Positions 11,901 through 24,024 are shown, counted from the stretch's first letter. The stretch is 64,000 nucleotides of DNA from Rhynchopus euleeides (GCA_963210315.1 OY723320.1:806001-870000), one strand, 5' to 3'. Made by a program: numbers and translations. Notes: generated from the letters alone by a model not told the origin.

Positions 11901-14900
11901 GGTTTAGAGCCTCCAGAAGCACCTTACTTGCAATTCCAAAAAATGTACCACAAAGTTGTACCACACCACCCTCAGTCAGAAGGTCTCAATGGCTGATTCA
12001 AGCCCTTCCGTCACTCTGTGGACCTCCGCACTCTCGCACAGATGCCCGAGTGCGTACGAGGAACAACCACTCACCTTCAGCGGCAAGAGACACAGAAGGC
12101 CGTGCTCTCATGACAATTTTCTTTGGCCGAAGATGGTACAACTATACGGCCACAGGTTGGTGCAGGTGGTGCCACATAGACATAATCGCCAGAGGGCGGG
12201 CTGCCGCCTGGCCACCCCAGCGAAGGCCTCAACGTTTATTAGTGGGAAACAAAACGGGAGGGTGGGGAGGGCATTGTGGTGGCTTCCCACTCGATGCACA
12301 CAACTGAACACAAAAGACGCTGCTGCGGGGGGAGCCGTGCAGCCGACTCTGCGGTACGTTGAACAGCGGAGTATACCCAGGTGCGCAGGCGGGACTGCCG
12401 CAACCACTGGATATGCCAACCATGGGATCTGTGTGAACACAACACACGGATCGAACTGTGCCTGGAAATCAAAGGCACCGAGTGTGCTTTGGATGTGGGC
12501 TATGGCAGAAGTGTGGGGGACTCTGCCCGTTCGTGCGTAGCTGCCTGAACAGCCGAGTTGCGCCCCCTCGTCCTTGTTGTACGGCTTGAACTTTGACATT
12601 GTAGTCTTCAGCCTTTCATACAACCATGAGGGGGCCGTCTTCGGTGCACTGCTGATGTCTGGTACCAGTCTATGTCCCCTTCTTCACGGTCATTGGATGG
12701 CTCACTGCCACTATCACTGTCACTGGCCCAAGAACATGAGCACACAGATTCTGACACAAGTGATTTCGCAAGTGGCACAGTGCTCCTCTGTTGCTCGATA
12801 TGCCTGCAGTTGATGCACTATGCCAGTCCGATCAGCGATTCTCCCGCATCGAGTAGAGATGCAACCGATGCGCCTGAAGGTCTGAAGGGGCTGGAAGCAT
12901 GCCCCTCCTCTAGTACCTATGACCCCTTGTTTCCGGTGATACTTTTCTACTGTCTCGCATGTCACACCGCAAACAAGGTGTCGTCATGTTGCACTTTGAC
13001 CCCACGTCTCGTCGGGCAGCACGGTTGGCAATACCGCTGACTGGATCACTGCGAGACATGATGGTTTGCGATTCTGCCTTCTGCCCAGGGGGGGCTGAGG
13101 TACAGCTTTGTGGTACATTTTTACGGAACACGACTAAACTGCTCAGAAGTGCTCAAAAGTGCCCAAAACCGGGCGGAATTGTGTTTCTGGGGTCCCAGGG
13201 GTCATATTTTCAGGTTTGGTGACGTTTTTGGCCCCCAGACGCCGATGGTGAAAAATTGGCCAGGTTAACAGCTTAAGACCACCCCTACCCCCCCCCCCCC
13301 TGGGGGCAGAGCGCTGTTTGTTAAAATTTTTGGAGTTGTGCTGACAAACGCAGGACACTTTGCTATGCAGATGATGCAGGGAGATCACCACCACCACCTC
13401 CTCCTCCTCCTTCTTCTTCTTCTCCCCCTCCACCACCCACCCACCCACCAGGCCGAGAGCTCAATCGCAGGAGCCACCCACGCGCTGGACCAGGCGACAT
13501 CAGGCCATGCTTCTGCCATGTCAGCCGCATTCGACGCCGCGATGCAGCGCTACATCGCATCCGCAGGCGACGCCTCCGCAGGGCACCACACCGAGGTGCA
13601 GAGCGTGCTGGGGGGTATCCTTACGCAGTTCAAGGCTGAGTTCGTCGGAGCCCTCACCGAGGACACCGCGAGGCGCCACGGGGATGCGATGCAGCACATC
13701 GACGACGCCAACGAGGCGGGGTCGGAGGTGCGCCGCGGCGCGGAGGCACTCCGCGACACCCTCGCCAGCACCACCGCGGAGTCCGACGCCGGGATGGTGG
13801 CACGTGCCACCGCACTCCACAGCAACCTCAACCAGGGCGCAGCGGGCTGTGCCGACACAGTCGCGTCGCGTGTCAAATCCGCCGTCGACTCATACACCAG
13901 CCTGATGGGATGCTTCGACGAGAGGGAGAAGGCCGCACACACCTCGAGCGCGGAGGAGCGCCAACGCCTCCATCGCCTCATGCAGTGCGCGCATGAGGAG
14001 GCCTCCGCTGAGATCAGCCGTGAGGTGGCACGCATCACCCAGTCCCTCCACGACAGCCTCGACGCGATGTCGCGCGACGTCGTGCAGGCGGAGGTGCTGC
14101 TGGAGGCCGAGCTCCGCAACATCTGCGCGGAGCGCGTCAAAGCGCATGAGGCTCACATCCAGGCCCTGCAGGACATGCACCAGGGGGTGGGGTCCGACCT
14201 CGCTGCCCTGCTGACAGCTGCGGAGGCTGGGCAGCGCGAGCTGATTGAGGGCGTGCGGCAGCACGGCGCGGAGGCGTGCCGGCAGGCGGGCAGCACAGCC
14301 GCGGCGTGCGCCGCAGCGCAGGGCAGCATCGCGGAGGGGCATGCGGCCTACCTGGGTGGCCTTGCGGGTCGGGGCAGCAGCGCCGTGGTAGCCCTCTCCG
14401 ACATGTCGGGGGCCTTCCAGGAGAAGGCGCTCCGTGCCACCGCGGGGCTGACCTCAAAGCATGGGGAGGCGACAGCCGCCCTCAGCCAGCAGGCCGCACG
14501 CCAGGTCGGCTCGGAGTGCGCCTCGCGGTGCGCCGAGCTGCAGCACCAGGTTGGGGGCATCGCCGCCGACACGGCAAATTCGGTGTCAGCCGCCCTGTCG
14601 GATGCGGCGGGCGGTGCGGCGGGCGTCACCGCCACCCTATCCCGCTGCGCAGAAGGCGTTGCCGCGCTGCAGCAGGGCGTGGCGGCTGCTGCCGAGAAGG
14701 GCGCTGCGGAGGCCGGCACAGCAGCAGCCTCTGCGGCAGAGGGGGTGCATCGTATGGCAGATGCGGTGGCGCGCCTGCAGTCTGGCGTGGCGGAGGGCAT
14801 GGCTGCAGGTGGGGGCAGTGTGCACAGCCTCCTCCAGGCTGCGGAGGCTGCGACGCGCAGCGCGCTGCAGGCAGCGGCGGCGCTGGGGAGCCAGACGGAG

Positions 14901-15236
14901 AAGCATGCGCGCGGGGAGACGCCGTCGCCGATGCGGCAGCACGCCCCCCTGAAGGTGGACTACCGTGCCGTGTTGGCGGGGCGGGGTGTGGCGGAGCTGT
15001 CGAAGGCGGCAGAGACACCCCACCCAGGGGCGCGCCCGCGGTTTGCGATCCACACGTCGCCCGAGCGTGGAGGTGAGGAAGATGGGGATGCGATGGCGGT
15101 GGATGTGGATGTGGAGCCGCGCACCCCGGTGCGGGCGGTTCCGTTTTCGCCGGAGGCGCGCGGGTATAAGAAGGGAGTGGATGGGACACCCGTGCGTCTG
15201 ACGCCCCTTGCGGCCCGGTCTGCAAATGTGGCGTAG
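8910..15236 (+). CDS. kinesin-5 (BimC/Eg5-type) motor protein, three exons
   Basis: Plus-end microtubule motor that in other eukaryotes cross-links and slides spindle microtubules. Proposed exons are 8910-10546, 11495-11600 and 13452-15236, giving about 1175 residues, near the family's usual 1000-1100. Both donors read GTATG (GTATGT, GTATGC) and the acceptors are CAG; the reading phases agree exactly at both junctions (phase 2, then phase 0). The motor domain covers about residues 17-348: P-loop GQTNSGKT at 97-104, switch I SSRSH at 216-220, switch II DLAGSE at 249-254, and YRDSALTRLLQDALGG near 296-311. The neck linker (NDPEMN, 346-351) and following RNANGV resemble kinesin-5. A long alanine/glutamate-rich, helical stalk follows in exons 1-3. 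The tail has several Ser/Thr-Pro sites (TPVR, FSPE), as expected of cyclin-kinase targets, but no clean BimC box. The start is the first ATG before the conserved domain. The exon structure is inferred from sequence alone. Confidence 0.92.
10547..11494 (+). other. kinesin intron 1
   Basis: 948 bp, GTATGT donor, acceptor CCGCACAG. Skipping it joins AT of exon 1 to G of exon 2, making a Met codon and keeping the frame. Contains a 14-base C run near 10767 and a TG dinucleotide run near 11346. Open frames inside it are pyrimidine-tract artefacts. Confidence 0.8.
11601..13451 (+). other. kinesin intron 2
   Basis: 1851 bp, GTATGC donor, acceptor CCACCAG after a 60-base pyrimidine-rich tract (13390-13450). 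Most of its length is a TIR element inserted between 11765 and 13285. Without it the intron would be about 330 bp. Confidence 0.8.
11765..13285. mobile_element. 1.5-kb TIR element in kinesin intron 2
   Basis: The left end GGGGTGGTCTTAAGC matches the reverse complement of the right end. The similarity continues for about 150 bp (GTTAACCTGGCCAA, AAACCTGAAAAT and GCCCGGTTT words occur in both arms, order preserved). TA dinucleotides flank it at 11763-11764 and 13286-13287, and C runs lie outside both TAs, so the target looked like CCCCCTACCCCC. The largest interior frame, 11956-12540 (194 codons, plus), is unrecognised. Probably non-autonomous. Confidence 0.85.
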
Positions 15237-17668
15237 TGGAGGTGGTGGAGAGGCAAAAAAAACGGCGGCTGTCATAAAAAAAAGATTGGCAAAAAAATTG
15301 AGAAGGCAGCACAACAGGCAAAGATAAAACCGTCTCCAGTGAGGGTGTGGGAGTTCTAGCCCCCCCCTCTCCCCCAAGAAGGAAAAGAAAACGGGAGGAT
15401 CAGGCCGTTCGCTCGGGGCGAAGTTGGGCCCAACTTCGCTAAAAAAATAAATCTTCAGATTTACTTCGTCCCAACTTCGCCCAACAACTTCGCCCAAGGG
15501 GACGAAGTTGGGATAAAAAAATTCTGGGCTCGGCCCCCACCCACCGAAGGGGGGGTGGGTGGTGAAAGAGCCCACGGGATCACGAGGCTCAGGGGATGGG
15601 GAATGCACGAGGAAGGAAGTGTCAGAAGGAGACCACAACGACCTTCCCCAAAGTACGATGTATTGCTCCGCCCAGACCCCCCTGTGGCGTATGTCTGGTG
15701 CCCAAGTCCTTTCAAGTTACATGAATCTGTCCATCCGCAATGAACAGATGTTCACTACCGTGGCCTCCGGCGGCTGGGGGGCTCCGCCCCCCAGACCCCC
15801 CTGGCAACCGAACTGTGTGGCACAGCGGTCCCTGCCAATCCACGGGCGTTTCGCTCATAAGCAAGGTTATTAGTGCCTCCGGAGGTACTAACAGCCTTGC
15901 CAGAAGTGCAGCGATCTGCCCTCTCAAGGAAAGGTAGCCAATGTGTACCTCCCGAGGGGGCGCGAAGCACCCCCGAGGGGCGCCTCCCTGTGGTTAAAAA
16001 ATAATCTCAAAATCCCAAAATCCCAAATCCAACTTCGTCCACCCCACACGGGATCTGTGGACGATAGCGAACGGCCTGGGGAGGATTCAAAAAAAATTCC
16101 CTGCCGGAAATTCCCGGCGGGAGAACAGCCGGAAGTTCGGGAAAGGGGATTTTTTTAAAAAAAATGCCGCGACAACCTTGCTTTGCAGGGGCATCGCCTC
16201 TCTCCTCTGGCAATACCTCACCACGGCACAACCAGGGAGGCCAAGGGAAAGCCAAACGGCAGCAAGCCTCAAAGGCCAAATGGGCTCGTTTTTTTTGCCC
16301 ATCCCTTTTCTTCCCCCCCCCCCCCCCCTCTCCCTCCCCCCTCTCATTCTCTGCATCTTGCCTGTGTTACGACGACATATACCACCCCCACCTTATCCCT
16401 TTAGATATCTACAAACTCTGGATGTAGCACTGGATCCTCAGACACAACCCCTGCATAACGAGCGAAGGGAAGCCATCCTTGTGATTTCTCTACCTCCACT
16501 CCGTGTTCAATGATGCGCCCAGCCTTATATTCGATTCACCCTCCCACCACCACCCCTCAGCCGGACGCCGAAGCAAATGCTGCCAGCTTGCAAGAATTTA
16601 GATATCCCTTTAGATGCGCAACCCTTTTAGCTTTTATCTCTTAATGTCATGTCAGTTGAGCTGATGCCCGAGACACGGAGGGGGGAACCCCTCTCTCTCT
16701 TTCTCTCTCTCTCTCCCACAGTCGAGAAAATACAGTCAAACTGCCGGTGGGTCGCAGTTTTGTGTTGTCGACACCCCGTCTGCAGTGCACGAGAAGCACG
16801 GCAGGTGAGGAGTGCCGAAGCACAGGTGATCCGTTTTTCAACACACAACAAAGGAGCTTGCCACTGTGGAAATATAGCTGGAGTCGTGCAGGATCATTCG
16901 TGAAGAAATACGAAAGGTAAACGAGAAAAGGTTTTTCATTCATCGCACGACACACAGTTTTAAATGCAACAGCAGCTGATCAAAATCTTGCTTGTGATTG
17001 TCGGCACCAAATAGAATAGCAGGCGGATGCCTTTTGGTTGGCAGTCCAACGCGGGGTACAGGAGCCTGGCAAAGCAATCCCGTTCCCTCGATACGATGCA
17101 GAAAATACAAAACCAGACAAAACAGAAATCGGTCAACACAGGGTTGCAGGCGTGCCACCGATCCCCACCCCTGTTCATTTAGTCATGACATGACTGTGAT
17201 GGGGGGGATGGCGGGCTGGCGTAGCACAAGAGTAGGTTGTGATGCCAACGCGAGTGGCTCACGTGGTGTTCCACACACTGGCCATGGCATAGATCAATCA
17301 AGGGCTTTTTTTTTCTTACCAGGTGCGACAAAGCGAGGCGGGGCTCGGCTATCACGTTGTACACTCCAGTGGAACCACCGCGATACCGCAGCACGCTAAC
17401 CCCCCCCCCCCCCCAAAAAAAAAACTGCAAGGCGACAAGGTGTGAGAGGAGAGCAAAGTGAGGGGCATACGGCTTTCCCTCATGACAGGGAGTGAGTGCG
17501 TCCCCCCCACCCCCACCCCCCCAAACACCCGTCGTTGGTCTTGTTGTGTCAGCACACCCCACCCCTCCCCCCAGATCCTACGTAAAGGGCTCATATTGCT
17601 AGAGGGTGTGCGTTGTGGCGGATCGGTGAGACTCGTCTTACTTTTTTTTGCCTTTGGGGGGGGGGGGG
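15237..17668. other. intergenic region after kinesin
   Basis: No convincing gene. It holds a palindromic patch of (C)AACTTCG(CCC) words at about 15410-15515, hairpin repeat E and its truncated partner, C runs at 16310-16330 and 17400-17414, and a CT microsatellite near 16690-16720. Open frames here (up to 133 codons at 16998-17399) match nothing I recognise. Confidence 0.6.
15743..15803 (-). repeat. GC-rich hairpin repeat, copy E
   Basis: Full consensus on the minus strand. A truncated copy holding only the first 26 bp of the repeat lies at 15665-15690 in the same orientation. On the minus strand the sequence between them carries GGACAGATTCATG and ends ACATACGCCACAG, as in other pairs. Confidence 0.9.
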
Positions 17669-17670
17669 TA

Positions 17671-19299
17671 GGCCCTTGCATGGCTGTTTAAATCTCTGTT
17701 TAGGGCTGTCACAAACACGATTTTTTGGATTTTGGGCCAAAAACTCCACCAAAATGGGCGTACCTGGCCAAAAATCCAGTGGGGGATCACTGAAAAAATC
17801 CGTGAAAATAGCGGACACCCTCGGGAAAATCGATCCATTCGAATTATTTGGCATTTTTTCCTGAAAAACCCCCCGAAAAAGTGTAACGCTCGTGTAACGC
17901 TCTTGGGCCGATTTGTAACGGTCCAAAAATACCACTTCCAAAAGGCAGAGAAGGCCTCTAAGCACCCCAAAACCACACAGATACCCCTCGGGGTAGGTTC
18001 CTGGGTGGTTTCTAGTGGTTTTGGGGGCCTCATGGTACCCAGAGGCGGTCTGAAAGAGGTTTCTCGTGGAAAAATTTGAAACTTTCCCGAAAAACCCCTT
18101 ATTTTTGGGAGCTGAAATCTGCACGGAATCCCCAAACTATCACCCAAAATTGTCACCAAAGTGAAGAATTCACCCCGGAAGTGATTCCGGCAGACCAAAA
18201 TGGGTGGAGTACCCTGTTTTCGGGTCAAAAATGCTGATTTTTTCAATGATATCCGCCCATGTCATGGTCTGTAACAGTAGTGTAACAGTAGACCCCCCAA
18301 TTTGGGCCGTTTTGGACCAGTTCTGAGCAACCACTTTCAAAGGCGGAGAAGGCCTCTAAACACCCCACAACCACACAGCTACCCCCTGAGGTAGGTTCCT
18401 GGGTGGTTTTTAGTGGTTTCGGTGGCCTTGTGACGCCCAGAGGCGGTCTGAAAGAGGGTTCTCGTGGGAGACCCGCCATAACCCCACCAATCCCTTGTTT
18501 TTAGGGGGTGTGACCAGGGTGGGCATGAATCACCCAAAATATCAGCCAAAATCGTCACCAAAGTGAAAAATTCCGCTCGCAATTGATTCCGGGAGCCCAA
18601 ATTGGGCGGAGTACCCTGTTTTCGGGTCAAACCGACGGAATATTTCAGTGGTATCCACAGATGTAAATGGTCAGTCACAGTCGCGTAACAGTAGCCCCCC
18701 CTAGCATATACCGACAAAGTGGGCACACACTATGAGATGAACATGGCATCAGGTGCAGTGCCCGCAGAAGAGACCCATGTGTGACACCGGTGTGTCTGTA
18801 GGACGAAGAGGGGCTGGGAGAAGGCGGCAAACAGCAGGGTGACGATGGCAGGGCAAAACTCTGGAAAGAGAAAACGGGCTCGCACAAGCACACTCAGCTG
18901 CAGCCGAGATCCGACACCCGGGCAGACAGTCTGGCAGAATTCAATTTTGTCAGACTCAAGAATCGCCAAGAAGGGATTCTGAATCCCTTCACAAGGGATG
19001 AACTCCAGGAATTTGCAGCAGAACTAGGTGCTGAGGTACCAACCATACTCAAACGTGGATTTGTGAATTTTCTGGGTGATATACAGGAGAAAAGCGCCCT
19101 AAGGGAGGGGCTTTTTCCGACAAAAATACCCGAAAAATCCCCAAAAAAGTTGGAAAATTGGGGTGGAAGGGTGGGAAACAGGTGGGAGAGACCCACAAAA
19201 GTCATTTGGTGGTGTTTTGGGGGGTATTTTGGACCCAAAAATTGAAAAAATGGCCAAAATTTGGTTTTGTGACAGAAAATCGGGGGCTATGCAAGGGCC
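17671..19299. mobile_element. 1.6-kb TIR element in a poly-G run
   Basis: The ends GGCCCTTGCAT and ATGCAAGGGCC are inverted, flanked by TA at 17669-17670 and 19300-19301 and by G runs outside both TAs (about 13 and 15 bases). Weaker inverted similarity (CTGTCACAAA against TTTGTGACAG) extends inward. The left half contains two direct copies of a roughly 390-bp unit (about 17880-18265 and 18270-18700) sharing GGCCTCTAA, CACCCC, CCACACAG, GTAGGTTCCTGGGTGG and CAGAGGCGGTCTGAAAGAG. No transposase is visible. Confidence 0.85.
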
Positions 19300-19301
19300 T
19301 A

Positions 19302-20353
19302 GGGGGGGGGGGGGGGTCTTCTCGCTACGGGGGTGGTCGTCAGTGTATTTTTTTAGTGCATTCCCAGTTGAATTGGCTGAAAAAACAAAGCTGACGAAGG
19401 TTTTTGGCGAAGGGGTAACGACACAGCGAAGACCCCCCCCCCCCCCTCCTTTACCTTTTCAGCCTTCATTTTCGACGATCTCACCCATACCCCTCACACA
19501 CTCGCACGCACACCCATACCCTGCTTCTCACTCTCGCGTCCCCTGCCCCCCCACTCCACCAAATCGCCCTTTTCTCTCCCCTCCCCTCCCCTCTTCCCCC
19601 CCCCCCCCCCCCCCCACCCCCAGCTAGACCTGTAGATTGGAATGCTCAGCGAATGCCTGCGCTAGACCCTCCCGGTGTTCTTCACTCATTCCCTCCCCTC
19701 CCCTTCCGTCCCCATTCCTACCCCCCCCCCCCCTCCCTCTCGGCCCCTCTTGTTTGCGGATTCATGGGGTAAGAGGGTGTGGTGGCGGGTGGCGGGTGGC
19801 GGTGTTCTTTTGAGCCTATCCGGGTGGGTGCAGGAAGGTGCGTCGTCTCCTTCCTGCGATTCTTTTCGGTGAAATTTCCGCCCCCTCTTCTCCCCTCCGC
19901 CCTTCCCCCCTCTCTCTCCCGCCCCCTCCCTTCCATTCTAGAGTCATAAAAAAAAGCAAAGGAATCAAGCAAGCAAGCCCGCGGTGCAGTGATGCGAAGC
20001 AAAGCGAGCGGGGCAGGCAGAAACCATGCCCTCTCCCCCTCCCTCACCGCCTCCCACCCCCCACTTGCGTTTTGGCATGACTTTGCAGGCCAAGTGCCAC
20101 CTGCCATCGCCGTGTGAGTGGATTCACAGCCATCCAGCGGGCATCGGTGGGGGTACAAACTTGCGGGGTTCCGTATACGTGCAGCGGCCACACGGGAAAG
20201 TGCTGCCGAATCGTTGTGTTGCGATGTTTCCCCCCCGGCACACGCAAGCGCCTGTGTTGTGTGTAGGCGCGCATCTCAATAGCAACGCATCTCGCCGCCA
20301 TGCAGATCATCTTGTCTGTCCCTCACACACCCACCCCATACACACACGCGCTA
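19302..20353. other. intergenic, pyrimidine-rich
   Basis: Mostly C/T-rich plus-strand sequence with C runs at 19433-19446, 19598-19615 and 19720-19733. I see no gene. The part from about 20080 to the next start codon includes the 5' region of the gene beginning at 20354. Confidence 0.6.
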
Positions 20354-21670
20354 ATGTCTGGCGGATCGTTCCTCAGCGGCATGTTCTCGATGGGGAAGGC
20401 GTCGAAGAGTGCCTCAGGCAAGGCTGCCCCCTCTACCGTGCAGAAGAAGAAGAAGTGCGCCAAGGTGAAGGCGCCCTGCAGCACCGCAGCTGGGGACGTG
20501 TCGTACTCGGGCCGCTGCATCCGGCGCATCGAGGTGGCCGCACCCGACGCGCCGGCGGGCACGGAGGATCTGCCGGTGTGTGCGGTGGTGGTGACGCTGC
20601 GTGCGGGGAGCACTTACGACGGGTTGTTCGACGCCGTGCCCCAGCAGACGGACGGGGGCCGTGTGGCTGTTTTCGGCATCGACATGACCCGGATCTCCGC
20701 CACGGCTCTGGCGCACCACATGTTCGCGGCTGCTGCAGAACCCGCTGATGCTGACGCTGCCGCAGACGGGGCCAGCGCCCCGCCCCCTGCATCTGCACCC
20801 GCCTCGTCCTCCTCCACCACCGCCGCCCCTGCTGCCGGGACCCCAGACGTGCCGCCACTCGAGGGGGGCGACATCCAGCTCTTCGAGGCGCTGCGGCAGG
20901 ACCTGGCCGCTGTGGACCCAGAGTGCACAGTGTTCAACTTCGAATGCTGCGCCAACTGCTCCAGCGCCGGGTTCATGGACGGGTTCTCGCACGTCGCCCA
21001 GAGGGGCGCACCCCTGTTCGCCCGGCGTGCCCTCGACAAGGGCTGCATGGTGATGTTCTCCGACTTCTCCCTGAAGGCGGTGATCGCGGAGTGGGACGCG
21101 GCCCTGCTGGGGCCCAACCCCTTCGTGGAGGAGCAGACCGGGATCGAGAGGAACATGTCGCTGCGGTTCCTCCCCGACGACCTGAAGGGGTGCCCCTCGA
21201 CACAGCTCGCGGCGGTGGGGGAGCTGTGCAGCGAGGGGACTGCCGAGGTGGACGCCATGCCCGGGACCATCCGGTACAACCTGGCACCCGGGTGTGCGGA
21301 GGGCAGCGCGGCAGGGGCTGAGACGCCGGAGGTGGGCTACACGCTGAAGGTGCTGACGCGGGTGACGCGGTGCGACAACGCGCGGCGCACCGGGCTGGGG
21401 CACGTGTCGCTCACCTACCCCTCGGGGGGAGTGCTGCTGGCGTCCTGCGGGCACTGGATCGAGCTGCAGAAGCTGGACACCACCTTCGAGGCGCTGCAGC
21501 GGGTGGTCCAGGAGCAGGAGGGTGCCGCCTGCATGGACGCCTTTGCGTGCGAGTATGCCGCTGCGCCTGTTGCAGAGAGGTCGAACATGCTGCGGAAGAA
21601 GGCCGCAAAATGCGTCCAGAAGTCCGCACCCTGCAAGACGAAGAACAGCAGCTTGTTCTCCTCGTATTGA
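20354..21670 (+). CDS. uncharacterised 438-residue protein
   Basis: I do not recognise this protein. The frame is open from 20300, but the second Met at 20354 gives a more typical N-terminus (MSGGSFLSGMFSMGK) and avoids a threonine/proline-rich lead. Codon content is strongly GC-biased like the kinesin exons, supporting real coding. Visible features: a Lys/Cys-rich N-terminal patch (KKKKCAKVKAPC, about residues 32-43) echoed at the C-terminus (RKKAAKCVQKSAPCK), a globular segment at 50-130, an Ala/Pro/Ser linker at about 135-180, and a Cys-containing globular region from about 185 (FECCANCSSAGF). There is no signal peptide, membrane segment or catalytic motif that I can name. A single exon is sufficient; the stop is TGA at 21668-21670. 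Confidence 0.75.
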   Translation: MSGGSFLSGMFSMGKASKSASGKAAPSTVQKKKKCAKVKAPCSTAAGDVSYSGRCIRRIEVAAPDAPAGTEDLPVCAVVVTLRAGSTYDGLFDAVPQQTDGGRVAVFGIDMTRISATALAHHMFAAAAEPADADAAADGASAPPPASAPASSSSTTAAPAAGTPDVPPLEGGDIQLFEALRQDLAAVDPECTVFNFECCANCSSAGFMDGFSHVAQRGAPLFARRALDKGCMVMFSDFSLKAVIAEWDAALLGPNPFVEEQTGIERNMSLRFLPDDLKGCPSTQLAAVGELCSEGTAEVDAMPGTIRYNLAPGCAEGSAAGAETPEVGYTLKVLTRVTRCDNARRTGLGHVSLTYPSGGVLLASCGHWIELQKLDTTFEALQRVVQEQEGAACMDAFACEYAAAPVAERSNMLRKKAAKCVQKSAPCKTKNSSLFSSY

Positions 21671-22887
21671 GGGTGGGGTGTGTGCATGTGATTCTGGTTG
21701 AGGTGCGAATGAGACGGCATTAGCGCAACCAAACAGCGAAGCAAACAAATAAACAAACAAACGCACTAACAATCTAACACGACGCAACTCAACTGAGGAC
21801 GGCCCAGCAAGCACAGCAGGGCTGCATGGGGTGGCGAGGGGTGGTGGTGCAGCGCAAGCGTGTTGCGGAGAGAACCCGCTACAACACAGGCACCACCAGC
21901 CCCCCTTCCCTTTGTTCTAACCCACCCTGCTGCCTGAGGGTGCCTCACGACCGCCCGCCGTCCCTATCCTGGGAGTGGTCGTGTCCGCAACCTTGCTGCT
22001 GAGTGCCCTGGCGAGTGTGCCGCCAAGCCCCTACACGGTGTGGCTGTGGTGCTGGTGTCCTGCCTGCACCGCAACACAAGGCATCCGCCCCCTTCCTTCT
22101 TCCTGACTCTGAGCAGCCCTCCCTGTTTGTTGGTCAGGTGTTGCAACCGACACACCACGACCCGTTCCTTCCTTTTTTTTGCCATTTCGCGATTCTGCGA
22201 CTTCCACAAAGCACAAAGCAAGATCTCTTGCCCATCCATTGATGTTCTTCGTTACATTGCTGTCCCGCCCCCTCCCGCACGTGCAGGTTGCTTCTCAGGC
22301 TCGTGAAGAACCCTGCGCACGAGGTCAGGTTCCTACACACACACATGCCGTCGCCGGCCTGCCATCAGCTCTCTGCCACCCTTGCCAGCACAGAGCACAG
22401 GACATGCAAAGACACACGTTGTTCAGCTGCCCCCTTCCCCCCCACACCTACCAAACGCGAACAGTATCCTGCTGTTGCATGGGGCGTGTACGCGACCGGA
22501 CACTGCGCTAAGTTTTTGACATTGTGTTGGGCAGGAATCCAGGAGATGGTTTCCCAGAAACAGGCCTCCTGTCAAGGAGATAGCGGGGAGCGCTTTTGGC
22601 AACAAAATACAAAGATCCGCGGCGGTTGATGCGGGATTTTGCTTTTGTTTGACCGGTTGGATCATCAACAGCAACTCCCGACATTGTTGTTCAACGGTCG
22701 GTGTTAAAGGGATGAATGCATAGGCATGCATGGGGGGGCATTCGCTCAGAAATGCAGAAGAGTCACAATGAACTGGTTGCAAAGTGACACAGTTTGACAC
22801 ACAGTCTGGCACAGAGCGAAGGAAGCAATTGCCTCGCGGGCCATCCCGACACGCCTCCACCCCAGGCACTTTCTCGATAACCGAAGC
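21671..22887. other. intergenic with two dispersed repeats
   Basis: No gene seen. Segment 22371-22422 is one of ten copies in the window of a roughly 50-bp motif (CTCTGCCACCCTTGCCAGC, then ACAGAGCACAGGACATGCAA). Segment about 22562-22668 is a diverged copy of a 110-130-bp repeat also found at 38441-38560, 60262-60372 and 62115-62240 (shared words GTCAA, AGCGCTT, GGCAACAA, TTGCTTTTGTTT). Confidence 0.65.
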
Positions 22888-24024
22888 ATGGATGTGTCGG
22901 TGCGGCATGTCGGCAGCGGGCACAGCTGTGTCGTCTGTGTTCCAGAAAGTGGGACCGTAGATAAGCTGAAGGTGGATGCGCTGAAGGAGATCTTCCCGGG
23001 TTCCGTCGACGCAGTCCGTGAGGCTGCAGGGCTGGCAGCGCGCATCGAAGGGTGTGAGGAGAATCTAGACGATGTACAGCGTGTTGCAGACACGGATCTG
23101 GAGGACGGGGGTGCTGTCCAGCTGGTCCTGCGCTTCCCCGACGTCAAGGCTCCCGCAGTCTACACACCTGGGCATGACGAGCATTTCAAGTGCATCACGC
23201 TGTCGGGGTGTGGCACTCTGTGTTCAGTGGGGTACACTAGAGGACACATCACTGTGTTTGACACCAGGACTGCTGATGTGGTGGCGCATCTCGCACAGGG
23301 GGACGCGAGTATTTCTTCCGCTGCGTTCTCAGTGTGTGGGTCGTGGTTGGCGTGCTCAAGCGACTTCACCATCTGCGTGTGGCTCACAGCAACATGGGAG
23401 CAGGTGTGGTGCATGGAGGAGGATGAACTCGCGGTATACTGTCAAGCATGGACACACGATGGTCGTCTCGTGACGGGTCACGAAGACGGGAAGGTGTGTG
23501 TGTGGGACTTCGAGAGAGAGAGCGCACCAAGTGCCACAGAGCTGGAGGAACAGCACAGCGATGCTGTTTATGGGGTAGCAGTGTCGACTCTGAGGATCTT
23601 CACCGGGTCCACAGACAGCACCATCCGTGTGTGGGACATCAGCACCCTCACCCACACACACGCCCTGGATGAGCACACGGGGTATGTGAACCACATCGCC
23701 CTGACCAAAGACGAGCGTCAGCTGGTGTCGTGCTCTGCAGACGAATCACTCAAGGTGTGGTGCACAACCTCCCTCTGCTGCCTGCGTACTGTGGAAATCG
23801 AGCTCAATCCCTACCAGATTGCCGTGTCGCAGCCAGGGGATGTTGTTGCGGTGTGTGGCGCATACGAAACCTACGTCTTCACCCTCAGCACCTTGCAGTG
23901 CGTTGAACAGTTGCTGACACGTAGCCATGCTCTTGCCCTCAGCCCCTGTGGGAGGTGTGTCTTCGTCGGAAACGAGGATCGCTGTGTCTCCGTCTACGCT
24001 CTGCCCACACCCTCCCCTGTGTAG
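22888..24024 (+). CDS. ubiquitin-like/WD40 protein W1 (subfamily B)
   Basis: 378 residues. Residues 1-86 form a ubiquitin-like beta-grasp domain (MDVSVRHVGSG, a CVVCV strand, TVDKLKVDALKEIF helix, final strand AVQLVL). Residues about 95-375 are seven WD40 blades, enough for one complete propeller; blades 3-5 end KVCVWDF, TIRVWDI and LKVWCTT. Such propellers usually bind protein partners, and a ubiquitin-like domain can dock to proteasome or ligase machinery, but no activity can be assigned here. It differs from the other B genes: the blade 2/3 loop reads MEEDELAVYCQ and blade 3 carries an extra FERESAPSA stretch. It lacks the upstream cassette of subfamily A. First of a same-strand series of twelve genes. 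The start is the first ATG of the frame. Confidence 0.88.
   Translation: MDVSVRHVGSGHSCVVCVPESGTVDKLKVDALKEIFPGSVDAVREAAGLAARIEGCEENLDDVQRVADTDLEDGGAVQLVLRFPDVKAPAVYTPGHDEHFKCITLSGCGTLCSVGYTRGHITVFDTRTADVVAHLAQGDASISSAAFSVCGSWLACSSDFTICVWLTATWEQVWCMEEDELAVYCQAWTHDGRLVTGHEDGKVCVWDFERESAPSATELEEQHSDAVYGVAVSTLRIFTGSTDSTIRVWDISTLTHTHALDEHTGYVNHIALTKDERQLVSCSADESLKVWCTTSLCCLRTVEIELNPYQIAVSQPGDVVAVCGAYETYVFTLSTLQCVEQLLTRSHALALSPCGRCVFVGNEDRCVSVYALPTPSPV

Noticed and set aside
13338..13451. Upstream extension of the third kinesin exon (His and Leu runs)
   Set aside because: It is the pyrimidine tract before the CAG acceptor at 13449-13451; the frame is open by chance, starts with GTG and matches nothing in kinesins.
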